The position numbers and the translations under genes were made by a program. A stretch of 64,000 nt of DNA from Oceanirhabdus seepicola (GTDB lineage Bacteria > Bacillota > Clostridia > Clostridiales > Clostridiaceae). The notes below the pieces were generated by a model. It saw only the letters and a list, made by a program, of their open reading frames with translations, ran no database searches and was not told the DNA's origin. The stretch's first letter is position 1. Every line of letters begins with the position of its first letter. Positions 34,682-44,344 of this stretch are shown here, in pieces. The stretch is taken from contig NZ_JAGSOJ010000001.1 in assembly GCF_023684385.1 (NCBI RefSeq), positions 248,001 through 312,000 on the forward strand. The letters are read 5' to 3'.

Positions 34682-36202
34682 TCATTTATTTTTACATGCC
34701 TTAATACTTTTTAAGAATTTCATAAATGCTTCTTGTCCTTTTGTGTCCATCTTAAACACTCCAGCATGTTCAAGAACAGTCTTGAACTTCTCTCCCACTT
34801 CTTTTTTCAAGATTTCATTTACATTATTTTTATTTATATCTGGATATTTCTCTTTTAATTCATTAAGCCACTCCTCATGCTTTAACATGCACTGGTCATT
34901 TTTAATCTCCAATTCTTTATTAGTTAAATAGCCTGCAATCTTTTCTAGTTCTTCTTTTAACCTAGCTGGCAATACAGCTAATCCCATAACCTCTATTAGC
35001 CCAATATTTTCTTTCTTGATATGATGCAATTCTTCATGTGGATGGAAAATTCCCATAGGATGTTCACTGCTTGTTCTGTTATTTCTTAAGACTAAATCAA
35101 GCTCATATTCTTGATTTATCTTTCTGGCTATTGGTGTTATTGTGTTATGTGGAGTATCATCAGTATATGACATTATCTCAACTGATGGGTCGCTGTAATC
35201 TCTCCATGCATTTAAAATTTTGTCAGCTACTTCTGAAATTTCTTCTCTGTCTTTCCCTTTTAATCTCACTACAGACATTGGCCAATTAACTATACCTATT
35301 TCAACATCAAAATACTCATCATATTTTATGGTTTCTTTCACAGGTGCTTTTGCCATTGCAAATTCATAATTTCCACCTTGGAAGTGATCATGTGAAAGAA
35401 TTGACCCTCCCACTATTGGTAAATCTGCATTGGAACCTACAAAATAATGAGGTATTTTTTCTGTGAATTCTAACAATCTATCAAAAGTACTTTTTGATAT
35501 TTTCATAGGCTCATGTTCCCCTTTAAAAACAATTGAATGTTCATTGTAGTAAACATAAGGAGAATACTGCAGATACCATTTTGAATCATTTAGAGTTATA
35601 GGTATAACTCTATGAGTTTGTCTAGCTGGATGATTTACTCTACCTGCATATCCCTCATTTTCTTTGCATAATAAACATTTAGGATACGCTGTAGATTTCA
35701 TATTTTTAGCAGCGGCAATAGCTTTAGGGTCTTTTTCTGGTTTAGAAAGATTAATAGTTATATCAATATCGCCATAAACTGTTTGTGTTTTCCATACCAT
35801 ATTTTTAGCAACTCTGTCAGTTCTAATATAATTAGAATCTTTGCTTAACTTATAATAATACTCTGTGGCTTTTTTAGGGTCTTCCTCATATTTCCTATTA
35901 AAAATGGAAATCACTTCAGAAGGTCTAGGCATAATACAATTCATTATTTTTGTATCTAAGAGATCTCTATAAACAGGACTATCATGTTTTAATACTCCAT
36001 TATCAACTGCCCACTTCAAAATATTATCTAATATTTCTACAGAATTTTCTAATTTTTCATCCGGAATCTCTACAACTTTAAAATCATCTAAATCTAAAAC
36101 ATTTAAAATTATATTCCTAGAATATATCCAATCTTCCTTCTGCATTAACTCTTTATCAAGAGCGTATTTCAACAATCTTTCTATTTCTAGGTAAATATTC
36201 AT
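34682..36202 (-). CDS. galT: UDP-glucose--hexose-1-phosphate uridylyltransferase (class II)
   Basis: A 506-aa GalT of the Firmicutes class II type, transferring UMP between UDP-glucose and galactose-1-phosphate (Leloir pathway). The class signature SILSHDHFQGGNYEFAM contains the His-x-His nucleophile motif; NHPARQTHRVIP is another family block. It is longer than, and unlike, class I E. coli GalT (~350 aa). Its start overlaps the galK stop by 4 bp, implying translational coupling. No galE lies in the window. Confidence 0.94.
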   Translation of the reverse strand: MNIYLEIERLLKYALDKELMQKEDWIYSRNIILNVLDLDDFKVVEIPDEKLENSVEILDNILKWAVDNGVLKHDSPVYRDLLDTKIMNCIMPRPSEVISIFNRKYEEDPKKATEYYYKLSKDSNYIRTDRVAKNMVWKTQTVYGDIDITINLSKPEKDPKAIAAAKNMKSTAYPKCLLCKENEGYAGRVNHPARQTHRVIPITLNDSKWYLQYSPYVYYNEHSIVFKGEHEPMKISKSTFDRLLEFTEKIPHYFVGSNADLPIVGGSILSHDHFQGGNYEFAMAKAPVKETIKYDEYFDVEIGIVNWPMSVVRLKGKDREEISEVADKILNAWRDYSDPSVEIMSYTDDTPHNTITPIARKINQEYELDLVLRNNRTSSEHPMGIFHPHEELHHIKKENIGLIEVMGLAVLPARLKEELEKIAGYLTNKELEIKNDQCMLKHEEWLNELKEKYPDINKNNVNEILKKEVGEKFKTVLEHAGVFKMDTKGQEAFMKFLKSIKACKNK

Positions 36203-37395
36203 TTTTCATTGCTCCTTCTACTTTTCAGTTCTCTAGCTCCACCACCAACTGTGGCAACATAAAAACTTGGTTCCCAACCAATTATATTAGCATATTCTCC
36301 TCCTATATTATTGATAAAATCATCAACATTTTCATTTTTCACAATACTAACAGTACATCCACCAAAACCAGCACCTGTCATTCTAGAACCTATTACACCT
36401 ATTTGCTTTAAAGCTAAATCTACTAAAACGTCTAACTCTTTACCTGTTACTTCATAATCATCTCTTAACGATTTATGGGAGGCAATCATCAATTTTCCGA
36501 ATTCCTCAATATCTCCATTTTCAAGAGAATCAACAGCTTTAATAGTACGACGATTCTCATATACAGCATGTTTGACTCTTTTTCTATCTATTTCATTTGT
36601 GATTAAATGTTTGTTTTCTTCAAATTCCTCTTCTGTTAATTCTCCTAAAGAATTAATATTCAATTTCTCTTTTAATTGCTCAAGAGCTCTGTCACACTCA
36701 CCTCTTCTTTCATTATATTTTGAGTCAGCTAAACCTCTTCTTTTATTTGTATTTGATATTACAATAGATGAATCTTTTAAATCTATATTTGTATATCTGT
36801 ATCTTAATGTATTACAATCAAGGAGAATAGCTTTTCCTTCTCTTCCCATTCCAATAGCGAATTGATCCATGATTCCGCAGTTTACACCTACAAACTCATT
36901 TTCTGCTTTCTGACTCAGTTTAACCATTGAAATCATATCTATATCAAGATTGAACAATTCTTTTAATATTGTGCAAGTAACTAATTCTAATGATGCTGAA
37001 GATGATAAGCCTGCACCATTAGGAATGTTTCCGTAAATCAGAATATCCATACCGCAATCTATTTGATATCCTGCATCTTTAAAAAACTTTATTACACCCT
37101 TAGGATAATTTCCCCAATCATGTTCTTCATCAAGAACCAGTCTATCTAATGTAAATTCTATAATCCCCAGTTCCTCAAAATTTTCTGAATAAAGTCTTAC
37201 TTTATTATCTTTTCTCTTACTAACAACAGCATATGTCCCAAAACTTAAGGCACATGGGAAAACATGCCCTCCATTATAATCAGTATGCTCTCCAATTAAA
37301 TTTACTCTACCGGGAGCAAAGAAGACTCTCATATCCTTCGCATTTTTGTGAAACATTTTTTTAAAATCACTTTTGATTTTTGCAATTAATTTCAT
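36199..37395 (-). CDS. galK: Galactokinase
   Basis: A 398-aa GHMP kinase phosphorylating galactose at C1. Motifs: galactokinase signature GRVNLIGEHTDYNGG (about 30-44), GHMP ATP loop PNGAGLSSSASLE, and C-terminal GSRMTGAGFGGC. First gene of the operon, ATG behind AAAGGAG. Upstream lies a ROK-type operator (37446-37472), and the neighbouring divergent-order ROK regulator gene ends 170 bp away. Confidence 0.95.
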   Translation of the reverse strand: MKLIAKIKSDFKKMFHKNAKDMRVFFAPGRVNLIGEHTDYNGGHVFPCALSFGTYAVVSKRKDNKVRLYSENFEELGIIEFTLDRLVLDEEHDWGNYPKGVIKFFKDAGYQIDCGMDILIYGNIPNGAGLSSSASLELVTCTILKELFNLDIDMISMVKLSQKAENEFVGVNCGIMDQFAIGMGREGKAILLDCNTLRYRYTNIDLKDSSIVISNTNKRRGLADSKYNERRGECDRALEQLKEKLNINSLGELTEEEFEENKHLITNEIDRKRVKHAVYENRRTIKAVDSLENGDIEEFGKLMIASHKSLRDDYEVTGKELDVLVDLALKQIGVIGSRMTGAGFGGCTVSIVKNENVDDFINNIGGEYANIIGWEPSFYVATVGGGARELKSRRSNEK

Positions 37396-37445
37396 GTTGA
37401 CACTCCTTTATTAAATAATTATTTAATAAAAATACTTAACTCAAA

Positions 37446-37472
37446 CTTAGTTTATTTAGTGACTAAACTAAG
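37446..37472. promoter_or_regulatory. ROK/XylR-type operator upstream of galK
   Basis: TTAGTTTATTT, AGTGA and CTAAACTAA form a palindrome whose outer arms (TTAGTTT / AAACTAA) and length (25 bp) match the known B. subtilis XylR operator pattern. The inner TTTAGTGACTAAA is a perfect 13-bp palindrome. A TTGAGT/TAATTA-like promoter with 17-bp spacing lies just downstream on the minus strand. The ROK protein at 37565 is the likely ligand-responsive repressor. Confidence 0.6.
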
Positions 37473-37492
37473 TGCGTAAAAAAACTTTCTTT

Positions 37493-37547
37493 TTTGATTT
37501 ACCCCAAGAACTTATTCATTGAGTTTGATCTTTGGGGTAAATCATCT
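37493..37547 (-). terminator. Terminator after the ROK regulator gene
   Basis: GATTTACCCCAAGA and TCTTTGGGGTAAATC form a 14-bp stem, separating the ROK gene from galK. Confidence 0.7.
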
Positions 37548-37564
37548 TATATTTTAATATCAGA

Positions 37565-38767
37565 TTAAATACTAAACAAGTCTCTGATTACCAAAGTTGC
37601 AGCACCAATAATACCCGCATCTTGTTTTAAAGAAGTCTCTCCAATATATATATTATTCAAATTATGATTCATGCTTTTTTCAAAAACAGTTTTTTGTATT
37701 TCTTCATATATAAATTCTCTAGCTCTTGAAACCCCTCCTGCTAATATAATACTATCAGGATTTAAAATGTTAACAACCATTGAAATACCAGTACCTATAT
37801 ACCTTCCTGTTTCTTTTAATATTTCTATAGAAAGCTGATCTCCATTTAAAGCTTCTTTGTAGATATCCAGTGATGAAATATTAGATATATCCATTTTATT
37901 TAATATGCTGGATTTTCTTCCACTTTTTATTTTGGATTCAAATCTATTTACTATGCCTTCTCCTGAAGCTATACTCTCAAAACAACCATATTTGCCACAC
38001 TTGCATTTAATTTTTTCATTTGTCATACTTACATGGCCAATCTCTCCAGCACCAAAGTTATTCCCTTTATACAAATCTCCATTTAAATATATTCCAGCTC
38101 CAATACCCGTTCCAATATTTAAAAGTATAAAGTTTTTTGAATCCTTTGTTGCTCCAAACCACTTTTCTCCAAGAGCCATTGCTCTTGTATCATTTTCTAT
38201 AATTACAGTTTTATTAAATTCCTTTTGAAATATATCAACAATATTAATATCATGCCAATTAAAAGCAGGTGCATAAATCGATATTCCATTTTCACTTTCA
38301 ACAAGACCGTGAATTCCCATTCCAATTCCTATTGTCTTTTGAAAGTTATCGTCATACCCTTCTACAACTTTATAAATGGATTCTTTTAAAGTTTCACCGA
38401 TTGAATCAAAATCTTTTTCTTCACTAAATTGTAATATAACTTTATTAATAACATTTCCATTGATATCAACTAAGGCAGTAGTAACTTTCTTTATTCCCAT
38501 ATCAACGCCTATTATGTAATTTTCACTACTATTCAACTCTAAGAGAATTGGTTTTCTTCCTCCACTTGATTCTCCTATTCCAACTTCTCTTATGATTTTT
38601 TTATCTAAAAGATCTGAAACATTACTAGATACAGTTGCTGGATTCAGTGCTACTATTTTCGATATATCGGCTCTTGAGATGGGGCCACGCTCTCTTATTG
38701 TTTTTAATATTGAATTTGTATTAATCTTTTTAATTAGATTTTTATCTGCTCTATTAATTATTTTCAT
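37565..38767 (-). CDS. ROK-family transcriptional repressor
   Basis: A 400-aa NagC/XylR-like protein. N-terminal winged helix (about 10-70: NSILKTIRERGPISRADISKIVALNPATVSSNVSDLL), then the ROK sugar-kinase-like domain with GVDMGIKK, EMGHxx-like GEIGHVSM, and the zinc motif CKCGKYGCFE. The ATG at 38767 is chosen because its product starts directly with the conserved regulator N-terminus; an in-frame start at 38821 would add 18 residues without family support. Position upstream of galKTM and the matching operator suggest a galactose-operon repressor. Confidence 0.88.
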   Translation of the reverse strand: MKIINRADKNLIKKINTNSILKTIRERGPISRADISKIVALNPATVSSNVSDLLDKKIIREVGIGESSGGRKPILLELNSSENYIIGVDMGIKKVTTALVDINGNVINKVILQFSEEKDFDSIGETLKESIYKVVEGYDDNFQKTIGIGMGIHGLVESENGISIYAPAFNWHDINIVDIFQKEFNKTVIIENDTRAMALGEKWFGATKDSKNFILLNIGTGIGAGIYLNGDLYKGNNFGAGEIGHVSMTNEKIKCKCGKYGCFESIASGEGIVNRFESKIKSGRKSSILNKMDISNISSLDIYKEALNGDQLSIEILKETGRYIGTGISMVVNILNPDSIILAGGVSRAREFIYEEIQKTVFEKSMNHNLNNIYIGETSLKQDAGIIGAATLVIRDLFSI

Positions 38768-38921
38768 ATATTCACAACTTTCTTTGTTTATTAAATAAAG
38801 TATATATTTATAGTCTATCAATGTAAAATTTAATTGTCAAGACACTTTAGATTTATACTCAATTATTCAGAATTACCTAATGAAATTTCATACACTCAAG
38901 CATATACTATAGAGAAGTAAA

Positions 38922-39025
38922 AATAACAGGGCAATATCCATCTTTCCATGGAGTGAGGCAAACACCTGGGAAGAGAAAGTAGAATGCTTCTCAACCAGAT
39001 ATTTTGACTCCTGATACCCATGACT
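38922..39025. ncRNA. Candidate structured RNA, strand uncertain
   Basis: A GC-richer island in a 317-bp gap between cysK and the ROK gene. Nested stems are possible: GGAGT (38950-38954) with ACTCC (39007-39011), CTGG (38966-38969) with CCAG (38995-38998), and GAGAA (38973-38977) with TTCTC (38988-38992). It does not match the lysine, SAM, TPP, cobalamin, glycine or Mg riboswitch cores I know. On the plus strand a TATACT box lies at 38903-38908; on the minus strand it would be the ROK leader. Confidence 0.35.
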
Positions 39026-39084
39026 CATTTCTTAACTAAAATTCTGAAACAGTGTAGCTTATAATCTATATTTTCTGTTTATAT

Positions 39085-39987
39085 CTATAAAAGTGATGTG
39101 CTAAAATATCTCTCTGCTCTATCAGGTAGTATAGTTACTATATTTTTATCTTTACCATATTTTTCAGCCATTTTAATAGCTGCCCACATATTAGCCCCAG
39201 ACGATGTTCCAACCAAACATCCACATACTTTAGCTAATTTTCTTGCATATGCTATGGCATCCTCATCTGTAACCTCTATAACTTCATTGATTATAGATGT
39301 ATCTAAAATATCTGGTATAAATCCATCGCCAATTCCTTCAATTCTATGAAGCCCCGGTTCGTGCCCAAGTAAAGCTGATACATTTTTAGGTTCAACAGCA
39401 GCTATAACACATGATGGATATTTTTCTTTTAAATACTTTCCAACTCCAGCTAAAGTTCCACCACTTCCTAATCCTGAAACAAAAACATCAACCTTTTCAT
39501 TGAGCTGATTACATATTTCCACTGCAGTAGTTTTATAATGAATAAGAGGATTATTCGGATTCTCAAACTGATTTAGTACAAAAACATTCTTATTCTGATT
39601 TTGCTGTCTTTCAACTTCTTTAAGGGCCCCTTCTATACTTTCTTCCTTAGGTGTGAGTATTAACTCAGCCCCAAGAGCTTTGATTACCTTTTTACGTTCC
39701 TCACTCATATTTTCAGGCATTACAATAACTACCTTATATCCTTTTCTTATACCAACAAGAGAAATACCAATACCAGTGTTTCCAGAGGTAGGTTCTACAA
39801 TAGTCATACCTGATCTCAATTTTCCTTCTTTCTCCGCTTCCTCTATCATATATTTTGCTATTCTATCCTTTATACTTCCTCCTGGATTGAGGAATTCACA
39901 CTTAGCAAATATTGATGCATTTAAATATTTTTCTAGAGATATTAATGGTGTATTTCCAATTGCATCAATTATATTTTCAAGTATCAT
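39085..39987 (-). CDS. cysK: Cysteine synthase (O-acetylserine sulfhydrylase)
   Basis: A 300-aa PLP fold-type II enzyme: O-acetylserine plus sulfide gives cysteine. PLP lysine K40 lies in NPGGSIKDR, the substrate loop is TSGNTGIG (67-74), the phosphate-binding loop is GLGSGGTLAG, and GTSSGAN is the C-terminal serine motif. Monocistronic by appearance, ATG behind TGGAGTG. No cysE neighbour or T-box was seen upstream. A CysM-type or cystathionine-forming relative is possible, but length and motifs favour CysK. Confidence 0.92.
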   Translation of the reverse strand: MILENIIDAIGNTPLISLEKYLNASIFAKCEFLNPGGSIKDRIAKYMIEEAEKEGKLRSGMTIVEPTSGNTGIGISLVGIRKGYKVVIVMPENMSEERKKVIKALGAELILTPKEESIEGALKEVERQQNQNKNVFVLNQFENPNNPLIHYKTTAVEICNQLNEKVDVFVSGLGSGGTLAGVGKYLKEKYPSCVIAAVEPKNVSALLGHEPGLHRIEGIGDGFIPDILDTSIINEVIEVTDEDAIAYARKLAKVCGCLVGTSSGANMWAAIKMAEKYGKDKNIVTILPDRAERYFSTSLL

Positions 39988-40116
39988 AATTAATCACTCC
40001 ATATTAATGCTTTATTATTTCTTTTATATTAAAGTATTCACAAAGTAATTATATGTAACTACTAATTAATTTAATCTTCAAATAATATCAAATATTTACT
40101 AAAAATGCGTAAAAAA

Positions 40117-40150
40117 AACAACATAGAGTAGTTTCTATGCTGTTATTGTT
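40117..40150 (-). terminator. Probable terminator after the esterase gene
   Basis: AACAACATAGA and CTATGCTGTTATTGTT form an imperfect stem with the T-rich side on the minus strand, about 50 bp past the esterase stop. Confidence 0.5.
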
Positions 40151-40199
40151 ACTTTCCATTTTAAAGTTATAATAATTTTTAGAAGCTAATACTAAATCT

Positions 40200-41462
40200 T
40201 TACTCCGTTCCAATAAGCCATATTAATCCTTTGGCTAAAGTTTCTCCCCAAGATAAATAATCATGTCCACTTTTAAATTCTTCTAAATGTACAGAGTATC
40301 CTTTTCCAATTAGGGTATCTCTAAAATAAAGATTTGAATCAATCATCTCTTTAGATTCAAGTATACCTATATCAAGATAAATTTTCATAGGTAGTTTGTC
40401 CTTTGAATTAAATTGCTCAGCTAACCAATTATCTTCATCAGTTTCTGTTGGTTTAATATAATATGCACCTGATTGAGAAAGAACATTTCCAAAGGTATCT
40501 GGGTATTTTAATCCCACATAAGATGCATTTAATCCACCTAAGCTCGTACCGCCCATAATTGCTTCATTAAGGTTGTCAGAAATATTATAATTATTTTTCA
40601 TCCAAGGCACTAATTCTTGAGCAAGAAAATAACTAAACTCATCATTATACGTCATATCAATACTCCTCCGAGAATGAGTTTCTACAAATACAGCAACCAT
40701 AGGTGGAATTTTTTTATCAGCTATAAGATTATCTAATACTGTAACTGCTGAGAGGAATTCAATATATGCTCCACCGTCTGTTAGAACTAAATATCCATAT
40801 GGTTTATTTTCTTTGCTGTAACCATTTGGTGTGTAAATTTTGATGCTTCGTTGTTCATCTAATTTTTCACTATAATATTTATGTTCATCTAATTTACCTT
40901 TAGGTACATCATCTCTTTCAATAGTCCAAAAATTATCTGGAGCATTTGGCATAACAACATAAGGATTACCATTGAATGCAGGTAATTTATTTTTATTAAG
41001 TCTATCAAATTCAAGTATTTTGCTATGGAAATTACCATCTAAAGGGTCATTAACAGAAAAATCATAAATAAAACGAAGGTCATTTCTCATTTTACAAGTT
41101 TTATACCACAAATTTGTATCTAATAATTTTTCTAGCTTTTTTTCTACTTCAAATGGTGGAATCAAAACAACAACATTATCAATTTCATAATCTTCTTTGT
41201 AAATAAAAGTAACTAACGCATTTTCTGAATCTCCTTCGATTTCCTCTATTATTGGAGTACCCTTATTCTCTAAATTATTCCAAAATTCTTGTAATGCTTC
41301 AGTATCTCCCTTTTCTATCTTTTCTTTTAAATCCATAATTACTGCACTTTCAAGTTCTGAGTATTTATTACCTTCATGTTTTGTAGATTCTTTCATTTTA
41401 CAGCCGCAAAAAACCAAGAGGGTAAATAAGATGAGTATAAAAATACTTGCAACTTTTTTCAT
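40200..41462 (-). CDS. Putative esterase lipoprotein (esterase D / enterochelin esterase-like)
   Basis: A ~420-aa lipoprotein. A signal sequence with lipobox VFCGC leads to an N-terminal ~130-residue region (an esterase-associated Ig-like domain is likely) and then an alpha/beta-hydrolase of the esterase D/Fes family. The nucleophile elbow is GGTSLGG, and a C-terminal GHDYLSW supplies the histidine. Fes-like enzymes hydrolyse ferric siderophore esters, but related ones act on acyl or feruloyl esters, so the substrate is undefined. The ATG at 41462 is preferred since it begins the lipoprotein signal (MKKVASIF); the upstream in-frame ATG adds a non-signal-like extension. Confidence 0.8.
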   Translation of the reverse strand: MKKVASIFILILFTLLVFCGCKMKESTKHEGNKYSELESAVIMDLKEKIEKGDTEALQEFWNNLENKGTPIIEEIEGDSENALVTFIYKEDYEIDNVVVLIPPFEVEKKLEKLLDTNLWYKTCKMRNDLRFIYDFSVNDPLDGNFHSKILEFDRLNKNKLPAFNGNPYVVMPNAPDNFWTIERDDVPKGKLDEHKYYSEKLDEQRSIKIYTPNGYSKENKPYGYLVLTDGGAYIEFLSAVTVLDNLIADKKIPPMVAVFVETHSRRSIDMTYNDEFSYFLAQELVPWMKNNYNISDNLNEAIMGGTSLGGLNASYVGLKYPDTFGNVLSQSGAYYIKPTETDEDNWLAEQFNSKDKLPMKIYLDIGILESKEMIDSNLYFRDTLIGKGYSVHLEEFKSGHDYLSWGETLAKGLIWLIGTE

Positions 41463-41495
41463 TTGGCAGTCACTCCCTTTAAATATTTTAGACAA

Positions 41496-41756
41496 ATATG
41501 TAATATCTTCCTTATTATATATAATACTACAATATTCTTACACACCCCTTACAATCTCCTTACAACAGCCTTACAAAATACACATGTTCATTAATATACT
41601 CCTTGACTCCATTAAAATTTTTCCCATTCATAGTCTTTCGCTACTTTATATTAAATTCTGATTAACGTATTCCCTTATACCCTATCAACTACCAATTCTT
41701 ACTTTAACACCATTAATTTGCTCTTTATTTTTAAAATCATAAACTTTTATAAAAAA
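41496..41756. other. Gene-free stretch with one 27-nt dispersed repeat
   Basis: About 260 bp of AT-rich sequence upstream of the esterase gene. It holds a 27-nt block (41679-41705) that matches 16093-16119 at 25 of 27 positions. No gene or confident promoter was seen. Confidence 0.5.
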
Positions 41757-41805
41757 TAAGCTCCTAGCATTTAACCCTAAAACGGCTTAATTACTAGGAG
41801 TTCAA
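41757..41805 (-). terminator. Terminator after rlmD
   Basis: CTCCTAG (41761-41767) and CTAGGAG (41794-41800) form the stem; the minus strand continues into CTTATTTTTTATAA. It begins right at the rlmD stop region. Confidence 0.75.
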
Positions 41806-41808
41806 TTG

Positions 41809-43167
41809 TTATTTTTTACTCAACTTAACCACAGTTTCACAATGAGGCGTATGAGGGAACATATCCTTCAACATAACCTTCTCAACTTTATATCCACCTG
41901 CTTCAAGGTCCTTAAGATCAGTAACAAGAGTCTTAGGATTACATGATACATATATGATCTGTGGTGCATTAAACTTCAATACATACTTAAGAGCAAACGG
42001 ATGAACTCCAGCTCTTGGTGGATCTAAGATAATAATATCAGGATTATCTTTAACTGTATGGATAACCTTAGCTATATCACCTGCTATGAACTCAGTGTTC
42101 TCTAGTCCGTTAAGTTTAGCATTTTCTCTAGCATCCTTAACTGCCTCTTCTATAAGTTCAATTCCAACAACCTTCTTAGCTTTAGGTGCAACTATCTGAC
42201 CGATTGTTCCTGTACCACAGTATAGGTCAAATACAACTTTATCTTCAGTATTATCAATATAATCTCTTACTATACTGTATAATTTCTCAGCACCTCTTGT
42301 ATTTGTCTGGAAGAAAGAGAATGGATTTATCTTGAATTTTAATCCAAGAAGTTCTTCATAAATGAATTCTCTCCCGTGTAAAACCTCAACACTATCTGCT
42401 TGAACAACATCAGATAGAGAATCATTGAAAGTATGAATTATTCCAGTAATAGCACCTTTGTATTCCTGAGCTAATATTTCTTTTACGAACTCACTCATAT
42501 CAAACTCTAATTGTGTAGTTGTTACTATATTTACAAGGATTTCTCCTGTGTTTATTCCTTTTCTCACAACAAGATTTCTTAAATATCCTGTGTGCTGCAT
42601 TACTCTATACTTAGGTAGTTCTTTATCTTGGAAATAGTTTATTGCAGTTGAAAGAACCTTTCTGAAATCTTCATCAACTATCTGACAATCATCAACAGTA
42701 CATATTGCGTAGCTCTTGTTCTTAACGTGCATTCCAAGAGTTAATTCTCCGCCCTTTTCCATATCTCCAAAAGTAAACTCCATTTTGTTTCTATATTCAA
42801 AAACATCAGGACTTCCTTCAATACCTTCATACTCAAATCCATCTATTCCAGCTTCTCTGAAAAGCTTCATTACCTGATATTCTTTTGACTCAAGTTGCAT
42901 TTCATAAGATATATCTTGATGAGCACATCCTCCACACCCTACTGTGAATGGCTTACATACTGGTGGAATTTTATAATCTACATCTTCCACAACCTCCATA
43001 AGCTTAGCTACGATTCTTTCACTGTTTTTCTTTGTTACCTTACCAATTACCTTTTGTCCTTTTAATGCATTCTTAATAAGTACTTTTCTTCCATTCACAT
43101 AAGTTATTCCATGTGAAGGAAATTCTACGTCTTCTATTGTAAATTCGTAATTCTGTCTTTTTTTCAT
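41809..43167 (-). CDS. rlmD: 23S rRNA (uracil-5-)-methyltransferase, RumA/TrmA family
   Basis: A ~452-aa RNA m5U methyltransferase. An N-terminal TRAM domain (about 1-60) is followed by iron-sulfur cysteines ([14 protein letters not shown]), then the SAM-binding [13 protein letters not shown] block and the catalytic cysteine in YVSCNPKTL, with DPPRAG between. Firmicutes carry several paralogs (RlmCD-type), so the exact uridine is uncertain. The ATG at 43167 is chosen because AAGGAG lies 8 nt upstream; a longer in-frame start at 43236 has no such site. Confidence 0.88.
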   Translation of the reverse strand: MKKRQNYEFTIEDVEFPSHGITYVNGRKVLIKNALKGQKVIGKVTKKNSERIVAKLMEVVEDVDYKIPPVCKPFTVGCGGCAHQDISYEMQLESKEYQVMKLFREAGIDGFEYEGIEGSPDVFEYRNKMEFTFGDMEKGGELTLGMHVKNKSYAICTVDDCQIVDEDFRKVLSTAINYFQDKELPKYRVMQHTGYLRNLVVRKGINTGEILVNIVTTTQLEFDMSEFVKEILAQEYKGAITGIIHTFNDSLSDVVQADSVEVLHGREFIYEELLGLKFKINPFSFFQTNTRGAEKLYSIVRDYIDNTEDKVVFDLYCGTGTIGQIVAPKAKKVVGIELIEEAVKDARENAKLNGLENTEFIAGDIAKVIHTVKDNPDIIILDPPRAGVHPFALKYVLKFNAPQIIYVSCNPKTLVTDLKDLEAGGYKVEKVMLKDMFPHTPHCETVVKLSKK

Positions 43168-43236
43168 TTGATCTTCTCCTTGAACTCTATATTTAATATA
43201 GATATATGCATTAAACATATCTACAAATAATTCCAC

Positions 43237-43636
43237 TTTTTTAAAATTGCAAAGCAGTCCATTTTGAATTATATCAATTTAAGTACTCTGATGTAAAGAC
43301 ATATCTCAGCTTTTACCTATTATTCTATAATACTTTTCTAATTTAGTATTTCCTTAGCCATTAAATATTATCTTTAATCTAAAAAAATGCTGAAAAAGAA
43401 AAACTCTAGATATATCATAAATCAATATGATACATCTAGAGTTTTCATTAATATTGTAATTATCGAATGAAGTTCGTAAATTTCTTTCCTTATCCATGCC
43501 TGATTATCTCATTGTTCTTTTTAATTAATACCATATATCCTATTTAAGCTATGTTTAACAATAATGTTCATATAAAACTATTTTTTTGAACCATCCGATT
43601 TTTTAAATTTATATTTACCTATTATGTTTTTGTTAA
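43237..43636. other. Gene-free stretch with one terminator-like hairpin
   Basis: A 400-bp AT-rich gap upstream of rlmD. The only clear structure is a hairpin at 43400-43445 (AAAACTCTAGAT with ATCTAGAGTTTT, inner TATCAT/ATGATA), probably terminating the gene at 43637. Nothing else is supported. Confidence 0.6.
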
Positions 43637-44242
43637 TTAACTAATCCATGTCATATTACATTCTACCAATTCCCATTTATTATTTTTCTTTTCCCCTTTA
43701 AAGGAAAACCCTATTGCACCTAATCCTGAACGCCATTTACTACCTTCAAAAGAAACTGAATTTGTGGAATGAGAATTATATTTATCTACTTTAAACAAAA
43801 TTCCTTCTTCAAAATACAAGTCTTTAACATAACCTTCATCCTGTAATTCCTCAAAACTCATATCTAACATAATTACATTATATTTCTCGGCAATGTAATC
43901 AAATAACTCACTTTTATCCTCTTCACTAAAATCTTTAAAAGTTTTTGTATCAATGCTCACGTATTTAATATCCGAATTTAATGCTTTATCCATTTCCCAC
44001 ACTGAATCGAAGGCTAATGCATATACTATTGATTTTTCACTTTTTAATGTATTTTCTTCATAATTATCATCCTCTGATGATTGAGATGTGATTTCTTTTG
44101 TGTTTTTTTCTTTATTTACGCTCTGCTGAGGTGTAATTCTTTTTGTGTTTTTTTCTATGTTGGGGTTTTGAAAACTAATGAATAGTATGAGTATACATAT
44201 TATGAGTGATGAAAAAAGAACTATCTTTTTCATATAAAGCAC
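43637..44242 (-). CDS. Exported or membrane-anchored protein of unknown function
   Basis: A 201-aa protein I do not recognise. Residues 5-24 form a hydrophobic signal anchor with no cleavage or lipobox motif; residues 28-65 are a polar linker with two similar KNTKxIT segments. The C-terminal ~125 residues look globular (SIVYALAFDSVWEMDKALN..., ending in KGEKKNNKWELVECNMTWIS), resembling small extracellular domains of Clostridia hypothetical proteins. It stands alone between argH and rlmD on the minus strand. Confidence 0.65.
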   Translation of the reverse strand: MLYMKKIVLFSSLIICILILFISFQNPNIEKNTKRITPQQSVNKEKNTKEITSQSSEDDNYEENTLKSEKSIVYALAFDSVWEMDKALNSDIKYVSIDTKTFKDFSEEDKSELFDYIAEKYNVIMLDMSFEELQDEGYVKDLYFEEGILFKVDKYNSHSTNSVSFEGSKWRSGLGAIGFSFKGEKKNNKWELVECNMTWIS

Positions 44243-44344
44243 CTACCTTTCTAAAAATATACGATTTTAAATCACAAAAGTTACCAATTGATTACAATAA
44301 TATTTTCATTTTTAAAAAGCGTAGGTTGCCTTTATTTAAAGTTC

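Noticed and set aside
38896..39021. A 41-codon minus-strand frame over the structured-RNA candidate
   Set aside because: It has no ribosome binding site and overlaps the complementary segments; an RNA or decayed fragment explains it better.
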